A stretch of 64,000 nt of DNA from Amaranthus tricolor (taxonomy: Eukaryota; Streptophyta; Magnoliopsida; Caryophyllales; Amaranthaceae), in assembly GCF_026212465.1 (NCBI RefSeq), contig NC_080052.1, positions 9,455,033 through 9,519,032 of the forward strand, given 5' to 3'. The position numbers and the translations under genes are program-made. Below are positions 56,381 through 64,000 of this stretch, in pieces. Positions within the stretch are counted from its first letter, which is position 1, and every line of letters begins with the position of its first letter. The notes beneath the pieces were generated by a model. The model did no database searches, was not told the origin of the DNA, and was given only the letters and a program-made list of their open reading frames with translations.

Positions 56381-56640
56381 ACCTATGTGACTACATCACA
56401 TATTAAAAATAAATGACAAATAACATAAACACTTACTTTACCTTATCATAAACATCTTCTTCAGTATAAATCATAAACAACAACTTCTCACACTATAAAC
56501 ACCTACTATAAATATCATAAACACATAATTTACATATCTATTTTACATACTATAAACACTTACTTCAAATACCAAAAATTTCTACTTCACATATTTTGTA
56601 AACACCTACTTCAAAACAAATAAAAACCTACACACTTTAT
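56381..56640. repeat. Degenerate minisatellite, right part
   Basis: About ten more units of the CTACTTCACATATCATAAAC type, continuing the array of 52370-53073 after the copia C insertion. The flank goes on to a GAGATCGTCTCACTCAAC end near 56911-56930. Confidence 0.72.
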
Positions 56641-57422
56641 AAAAACCTACATTTACTACTATGATAAAACACTTAAAAATATTCAAAAATTAACAAATAA
56701 ACATTATCTACAAATTTAAATTGAAGAAATAGAAAGAATTACAAATGAAAATTGCGTAAATTTAATGAGATTGATGAAAATAAATTAAGTCTGTTGAAAA
56801 ATTTTTAAGTGACATCATAAGTAGAGAATCACGTGTTTTTTTTATCATTAAAAGTTTTTTCTTTTATAGAAGATTTAATTTACTTTTGGGTCGGCTCAGT
56901 AAAAGATATCTTAAGGAGATCGTCTCACTCAACAATTTGTGTTATTAATTTATGATTTGTTTTTTGGGTATACATTAATTAAGAGACTTTTAAAATTTTT
57001 ATATTCTTCTATTAAATTAAAAGACTAATGAAGTTGCTTTATTTTTTTTTTCAACCAATTAGAAAAACTTTTCATTAAAAGGATTGAACTAAATAAGATA
57101 AATTTGATTTTATTATATTACATATTATTATACGTAATTATGTTTTTACTATTAATTGTTTGTATATACATCTTAATATAAATTTACAAACCAAAACATA
57201 AAAAAATAAGAGATCATTTGTATATGCATCTAAATATAAAAAATAAAAATTAAGATATTAATTTATTTAAAAAAAATATGAGTCAGACAGAGGTAAATTG
57301 TGGGTTTAATATTAATAATCGTGCATTACATGAGTTTCTATACTAGTATATTATAAAAATATGCATGGAGATAAACCAAACAGAGTTCCACTAAAAAGTT
57401 ACACTAGACTATTTTTCTTACA
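56641..57422. other. AT-rich; GAGATCGTCTC motif near 56911
   Basis: No gene seen. The GTCTCA-rich end near 56911-56940 resembles ends near 57600-57655 and 63400-63445. Confidence 0.35.
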
Positions 57423-57655
57423 TCAATTCTTCTTTAAGACAGTTTCAATATGAGATCATTTTTATTTGGATTAAATAGTCAGTTAAATTACTTAAATCAT
57501 ACTGTACATTTAGAATACTAACTTTAGTTGTTTAATGTATAATATGTAATGTTAAAATTAACATTTTAGATATTAAAGTTCTCATTTTAGTTTGAGTTTT
57601 ATTTAAGCTCCTTGTGGACATGTCTCAGCGTGAGACACCCTCATACAAGAATTGC
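57423..57655. repeat. MITE-like unit with GTCTCAGCGTGAGAC end
   Basis: Begins TTAAGACAGTTTCAATATGAGAT and ends GTCTCAGCGTGAGACACCC then ACAAGAATTGC. The interior has degenerate TAATGT..TTTAG words. Same type of ends as 63170-63445. No clean target duplication found. Confidence 0.4.
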
Positions 57656-60100
57656 TCCAATATTTAAGTTTTCGATTCAAATTTTGACTATATTTTCTTG
57701 TCAATTTATGACAAAACATATTCACATGGGATCTGAATAATTGTGACAAAACATATGTATCATGAGATCTAAAAAAGATTAAATATGGAAAAACTAAAAT
57801 AAATAGAGAGAGTAATTAATTACGATGTAAGTTTACATTGATAATTGTTATTATATACCCTTCAATAATATGAAATGACTCGTGAAAATAGCATGAGTGA
57901 GTCAAATAACCATAATGTTAGAATTGTTTAGTTAATTAAGATTAAGATTTGGGAATTAGAATCTAATTTTCAATTTGGTGGTTAGGAATCTACTTTGCAC
58001 CAAACTTTGGTGAACATGCCAAGAATGATGCATGATCATTAAGTAAATTAATTGCAATTAAATGTGTGAAATGAAACTTTGGTATCAAATAATCAAATCA
58101 AAAGGCATCATTATGAAAAGCAAATCAAAATAAAGTGATTAGGAAGCTTAGTTAGCTTTGCACAGAAAGTAGGAAGAAAGTTATAATACTTGTTGATGAA
58201 CGTCATTAGTTACTAATTAGCAAATGCTTTTCTTTCTTTTATGTCTGAAACTTAGATCTTGACTTTCTATGATATTGCTTTTTCAACAAGTTTCTTTAAA
58301 AGGTTTAATGGAATAATACATATTCCAATTAATATTATACTTTCTAATTGTGAATCGTGCAAAATTAAGTTCTTTTTTAACATTATAAAAAAAAAAAGAA
58401 TTTCAATTAACTAATTATATTTAAAAAAGATGGTAAAGCATATTTGCTCCTTTTTTTTATTTGTCTTTTACATTGATTTTGATATATTTTTATTTTTAAA
58501 AATAATGTCATTTATTTTTTGTCATACATTTTATATTTTTTAGAGTCACCACAAATTTCAATTTTTGTCCTATCATTCTAAAAGCAAAAAACATTAAATT
58601 AAATTTGTGACTATTTTAAACTTAACAAAAATAAAGGAGTAACTATTAGCGTAACCCTACTCCTATTAGTAAAGACTTCGTTAGTTCTGAAATAATTGCA
58701 CTGGATTGTGACATATTGTGTGAAAAATGTTACTATCAGTGACAAGTATAATGAAATAGAAGTACTAAAATTGTGTATGAAACAACTTTACGTCATATTT
58801 CTAAGACACTACAACATTATATATTTTTAGTGGATACGTTTAGTGACATTTAATTTAAATGTAACTACGTTAAATTTCTAATTGTATATATAGTGAATTT
58901 AGTGACGTTTATTAAATTATTTAGCATTATAATAAAAAATTATACTACAACTTTTCGCGACATAGCTAAAAACTAGTAACATTTCTCATAAATGTCATTA
59001 TAGATTATATAGCAATTATATATTACTAAAGGCCAAATTAAATATCACTAAATCACTTTATAGTAAAACTTAAAATAAAAACCAACAATTATTATACTAA
59101 AATATAAATCAATATTTTTTTTCGATGCAATCGAGTGATCACTGAACAGTAACTTGTATTGGTGCTTGTTATGATTCAACTAAAAGCAACATTAGTACTT
59201 CCACAAAATACTTCGCTCATCAGTCAATAAAAGTTTCGTATACTTCGACTAGTCAAGTCAAACATTGCAATGATTCATAAAGAAGTTTGAAAACAAGCTA
59301 ACGATTCTTTGATATCATGAATTGATTTTAAATAATTAAAAATAAAAGTATGCATCATTTTTATAATTTTCTTTGAAAAATAACAAAATAATGAAAAACA
59401 TTAATTTTAGAATTAGAAATATAATTAATCAAGATTTAAGTTTGAGCTTAAATTCTTTCACATTGATTTTAAATGATGAATTGATTTTACATTTATATGA
59501 ATTATTATTTGTAAAAGCTCAAGTATGGATTTAAGTTCGAGCTTAAATTCAAGATTAGATGAAAACAAATACAACGTTTAACTTTAAGGCTCAACATCAA
59601 AGATTTCAAGCATGAAATTTAGTAGTTGCGAATCAATCTGAACTTGTATATAATCGCATTAAGTACGTATCATTTAATGTATTAGTGTAAATACATAGTG
59701 AAGCTACAGCGTCGATTATGCATACTCTAGTGAAAGGACACAAGAATTACTTTAGTCTATAAATCAACTAATGTCATTGTTTTAGGCAAAAGTACAATTT
59801 TCATTTACTGCCTAAATATCTCTGATGAGGAGGACACGTCAGAAGAGGTTGGTTATGATGTCTAGGCCAAGTTGAAAGGTGAGGGAGAACTATTCTAAGT
59901 CACTGTTTTCACCAAGTTCAAGATGGACTTTCCTAGTATTAGGGTTTTTAGTCCTCCCAGATAACAGACAACATTAAATACATTGTCACTTTCATTGGTA
60001 AACACAGGGAATGAGAAGTATTGGTGAATCAATTAAACACGTAATATTTCCTAAAAAAATATGGCATTTCATCAAAGTTAATGTTCATTGAAGAAAAATT
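57656..60100. other. AT-rich intergenic DNA, no gene seen
   Basis: The 58800-59060 stretch repeats TTAGTGAC-type words and has a CACTACAAC motif at 58808, faintly like CACTA ends, but no paired terminus was found. No conserved reading frame. Confidence 0.4.
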
Positions 60101-60114
60101 GAAACAAAAATATT

Positions 60115-60555
60115 TAATCAAAATTGCATGATCACCTTGAGTAGAAGGGTCCTTGCTTGTAGAACTTTGACCACCCTTTGCCTTCTATTGCTTGTTTTTG
60201 AAAACAAAGCAATTTTTCTTTTGGTGTTTGGGCTTGCCACATTCCTAGCATGTCTTTTCACCGGTATTGGTGGTAAAACTAGTGGCCTTTCCCTTGAAAA
60301 ATGCATTTTTCTTTTTCTCCCTGGAATGAGATGGTTTCCCCTCCGCAACCATGTTGATTGTACAAACATTAGAATTTTCATCCGTTTGATTCTCTAGAAT
60401 CCGATCCTTATGCTAGACTCTACAACTATATATATGTCGTCCAAGATTGAAGAGTATAATCTCCTCTCTCTTATGCTTTAAAGCATGTCTAACATCCCTC
60501 CAAGGAGGCAACTTGTCTAAAAAGCATGAAACCATAAACACTTCATCAGGTATCA
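60115..60555 (-). pseudogene. Decayed copia gag fragment with zinc knuckle
   Basis: Minus strand: LPPSWRDVRHALKHKREEII and a helical stretch, then NQTDENSNVCTIN, a Lys-rich stretch, and TGEKTC-stop-ECGKPKHQKKNC, a CX2CX4HX4C knuckle with TAG or TGA-type stop next to the first Cys. This is the C-terminal half of a copia gag. No LTRs were found around it. The family is inferred from the knuckle and the SW..V..L motif; the fragment is short and stop-ridden. Confidence 0.5.
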
Positions 60556-60660
60556 ACAGAACGGATTCTCAACATACACCATTCAGCATTTCACTGATAT
60601 ATCACCTCAACATATTAAAATTATGCATAGAAAAAAATCAACATAATTATAACTGAGTAC

Positions 60661-60814
60661 CTGGTGTTTCAACCCAATATATTCAGGTATCTGATATCCG
60701 GGTATTTGGATAAATTGGGTGTGGACACGGATCGTTAAAATAGGTACTCGACTAACCGGGTACCCGACTTTTCGGGTACCTAAAATGTCGGGTATCCGGT
60801 AATGAACACCCCTA
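60661..60814. repeat. Possible hAT-type MITE (CGGGTACC-rich)
   Basis: The left end CTGGTGTTTCAACCC resembles the reverse complement of the right end GAACACCCCTA. The interior is rich in CGGGTACC and GTACCCGA. The 8-bp target duplication is not convincing. Confidence 0.4.
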
Positions 60815-60865
60815 TGTGTTACGGAACATATAATCATAATAAGTAGGTGCTCCACCACCTACTAT

Positions 60866-61399
60866 TAGGGGTGAAAGTTCGATTTGCGGTTATATTTTTT
60901 GTTTTTATCAAATTAAACCAAACCAAATTTATTTCGTTTTTTGATTTTTCAATCTAATCCAAACCAAATTTGACCGCAATCCAAATCAAATCCAACTTAG
61001 ACTTTTTCAATCCAATGTAAACCAAATTTCCAACTAAAAATAAATCTAAACTGCCAGTCGAATTAGATTCCCAAATTTGTAAAACAAAAATATTTAAAAT
61101 CGTAAAGCAAAAACGTGAATGACAAAATGAAAAATTTAATTATTGAATTGAGGTTTATTATTGTCCATTTTTTTATATCGCCAACTAAAATATTTTATTT
61201 GCACGTCAAGTTGCATAAGATTCACTCAAAAAGTTGTTTAGCTCAATGTAAAAAGTGAGCTTGTAATTTAATTCGGTTCAAATTTCGATTTTGAAATTTA
61301 ATCAAAAACCAAACCAATTTATAAAAAGTCCAATCATACTATTTAATCGGTTTGAATTGATTTGATTTGCGATTTTTATCCGAATAACTTTCACCCCTA
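60866..61399. mobile_element. Probable hAT-type MITE
   Basis: The ends TAGGGGTGAAAGTTCG and ATAACTTTCACCCCTA are inverted repeats of about 14 bp, typical of hAT MITEs. The arms carry AATCCAAACCAAA and its inverse. The flanking 8 bases do not match, so the target duplication is absent or decayed. No ORF. Confidence 0.6.
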
Positions 61400-63169
61400 T
61401 CAATATCAATAAGTTTTAGAATGAAAACTCGTCAAACTTATATATGATTATATGTAGTCTTATTCTTCTCTGAGACTTCTACGGACTTATGTATAAACCG
61501 AACAGCAAATTTATCATTATATCATACAACACGTAGTAGAGTATGGAAAGGGGATTGGGAATGTTGGCGAATTACTTATTAAGGGTTTATTTTACGGGCT
61601 TAACTTTCAAAATCTTAATTTATATATTATATCACACAAATATATTACTCTTTAACGTTTCTTTAGTATTATCTTTTTTGTTCATTTTATTTACTATCAT
61701 GATGACCCAATAATCGTACAAGAACATTTATTTGATGAAATCACTTATATCATTATCAATTGGGGATAAACTGAATCCTAATTAAACTCAACATAATGCA
61801 ATTTATTTAATGGTGATTATACGAAATATGATGGGTATATAAAATTATACACCAAAAGATACCGAGTGAATTGAGATGCAAAACCTATCCATAGTGTAGC
61901 TTAGTTTTCTTTTCCCTAATAGAATGAGAAAAGTTAATAAATATCGCAAATGATGTTTAAGATTTTAGAAAAATGAATTTTGTATTAAATTTGAATTAAT
62001 AGTATATTAATAAGGTCATATAAATGTCAATTTAATAGAGAATATTATTTACTTGACTTAATGCTCAATAACCTTCATTCCTATTATTTTTGATAAAAGA
62101 TCATATATGATTCATATTCTTATTCCTCTTTTAACTCAAGAGTTTTGAAATTGTTTAAAATTTGTATATAGGTTTTAGGAATTATAGGTGTGATGTATAA
62201 ACCTTTAATTCAAGAAATATAACATTTATTCAATTTCGTCAAATAAATTTTTTAAATAATTTATTCATCATTTGTTCCTATTTATTGTCAATTATTTATC
62301 CTATTACGAAAGGAGGAAAGGGTAACTAATATCTAATTATAAATTTAACGTGTACAATAATATTTATAAATGTGTGATTTCAAATGGAAAATGAGTTATT
62401 TTAGGATTTTAATTATTAATATCAAAAATAAAGTTATAAATACGAAGTAATTTTTGATAAATTTTATTAACGGGCTTATACATAACAAGAGTTGACTACT
62501 ACACAAATTCGATGAGGTTTTATTCTAAAATTAATTGGTATTAGGAGGAGTAGCCTATCAAGTATCAATTCGACCGTACTACTTGATTGTTTAAGACGTG
62601 GAATAGATCATAGGAGTAGTACTAACAAAAAATTAGTGACATATTTAAGATTGATTATGATTGCTGTCGTTGTCCCATGACCAGCAACTACTCAGTATAA
62701 TTATTATAATTTGAAACAAACAATAATAATACTTAAAAAGAAAAGTTAGAATACGAAGAAAGTTGAATCCATGCCTAAACACGGCTTTCCCTCGAAAACA
62801 AACACTGAAATACAAGTTGCCTGAGACTGAGGTAATGTAACCAGATTCACTTTGTAGTGGAACCAGCTCACCAAACTATTTTATCTTTTCTTTTCTATAT
62901 TGTATATAGTTTAATACTCACTCTCTTCTTTAATAAAGTTCTAATAAGAAATTTTATAGAAATTAAAAAAAACAGGATTTTTTAAATAGTGAAGATTTTA
63001 TTTTATTGAATAATAAATTTGATGGAAGAAAAGTAGAGACCATAAATATTAAAGAAAATATTAAAAGAAAGTTAGTGAAAAAAATATGAGAATCACAACT
63101 AATAAAAAACTATTTTTATAAAATTAGTGGAAAACATACGGAGGAACATAAGGAATATAAAATGTTAAC
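61400..63169. other. AT-rich intergenic DNA, nothing recognised
   Basis: No reading frame with conserved motifs and no transposon termini found. Confidence 0.45.
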
Positions 63170-63445
63170 AGTTAGTCTATTGAGAGACCGTCTCTTTGAG
63201 AGACTCTTTGAAAGAGTATCTCAAACCCAACCTATTAAAGATTAATGCCTAGTTTTTGTATTCGTATTGCCTACTTATATTATCCTTAATACTTACTTAC
63301 TGTATCTTTAATGCCTACTTTCAATATCTTAAGTGTCTACTTATATCATTCTTAATACCTATTAGCAATATTTTAAAAAATATATAATGGGTAAGCCCAA
63401 TTAGAAATGGTGTCTTGGTCTTTCAAGAGACCATTTCTCACAAGA
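63170..63445. repeat. GAGACCGTCTC-ended repeat with internal TAATGCCTACTT units
   Basis: Begins with GAGAGACCGTCTC near 63182 and ends GGTCTTTCAAGAGACC then CACAAGAATTTGTG near 63445. Inside, about seven degenerate units of TTAATGCCTACTTATATTAT lie in tandem. It resembles the minisatellite at 52.4 kb in unit layout and 57423-57655 in its ends. Confidence 0.5.
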
Positions 63446-64000
63446 ATTTGTGAAATGTTAAAATGAAGTTAGTGGAAGATATGTAAGGACCATAAGCATT
63501 ATTTAAATATTATAATGAGGATGAATAAGGTTATCTTTGTACAATTTTGTGATATAAATGAAAAGTTCTTATGAGAACAACAATTAAAACACTCCAAAAT
63601 GAAAAGTGGGAACTCCTTCAAGTAAGAGAAGGAGTAATTTTTTTCAATTGGTGTCTTAAACTTTACTATATTTTCTGTTGTGCGAACAACGGAAGCAAAT
63701 ACCAAAACAAAAAAAAAGAATTCAAGAACATAAAAAAACACATCAAGAATTTTACATGGTTTATTTCAATGTGATTGCTATATTCACCAGACACCAAAAA
63801 ATTTTATTTCACTATTAATGGAGATTGCAAAACAAAGATGAATCTAAGAAACTTTCTTAATGGCCGCTCACTTTTATTTTAATCTACTTGCTCTCATGTG
63901 TTACCCTAATTCTAAATAGAGAAGGGTTTATATAATAACCGTCTCAAAACACGAAATTATGTTAAATAAAACAAAAAAATAGCTCAAGAAAAGACATAAG
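63446..64000. other. AT-rich, no gene seen
   Basis: Short frames on both strands at 63499-63774 are hydrophobic or Lys-rich by composition and show no motif. Confidence 0.4.

Overview
The window is nuclear DNA of a flowering plant. It is AT-rich and packed with nested LTR retrotransposons of both superfamilies, plus several kinds of MITE, and it carries one intact nine-exon gene with GT/AG introns. There is no operon structure, and most long reading frames are transposon-derived. A Caryophyllales/Amaranthaceae origin is my guess from the element types and cannot be proven from sequence alone.

Layout. 1-2.35 kb is AT-rich intergenic DNA. 2356-16047 is a mariner-like DNA transposon (20-bp perfect terminal inverted repeats, TA target duplication). 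Its transposase ORF is split by a complete Ty3/gypsy chromovirus-type element (3153-14082; LTRs of 2182 and 2185 bp; duplication CCTAG). 16407-17372 is a hAT-type MITE. 17928-20620 is a small Ty1/copia deletion derivative (copia A). 21784-22022 is a Tourist-like MITE. 22558-40142 is a second copia element (copia B) swollen to 17.6 kb by two later events. One is a 2.5-kb pol fragment of another copia family with no LTRs (24882-27411). The other is a whole SIRE-like copia element in opposite orientation (27620-37356; LTRs of 1524 bp each with no difference seen; duplication TAACT).

41100-47518 is the one convincing host gene. Nine exons join into 1599 bp of coding sequence (532 residues) for a multi-pass membrane protein of a conserved plant family of unknown function. 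Two small Stowaway-like elements sit in intron 2 and a hAT MITE sits in intron 7.

Downstream, 48570-49080 is a foldback element built from short palindromes, and 49351-49617 is a Mutator-like MITE. 50811-52010 is a very large nested palindrome holding an inverted pair of tRNA-Ile-like genes. 52370-53073 plus 56381-56640 is one degenerate minisatellite split by a third defective copia element (copia C, 53079-56375, minus strand). The rest to 64 kb is AT-rich and holds a decayed gag fragment (about 60.1-60.6 kb) and a few MITE-like repeats.

The most unusual signals are: the LTR-free pol fragment flanked by a 19-bp direct repeat; an array of seven short hairpins in the SIRE-like LTR whose stems change sequence but stay paired; a heptamer (GGAACAG/CTGTTCC) that I located 27 times in the SIRE-like element; an extra acidic ORF upstream of gag in the gypsy element; and the tRNA-bearing palindrome.
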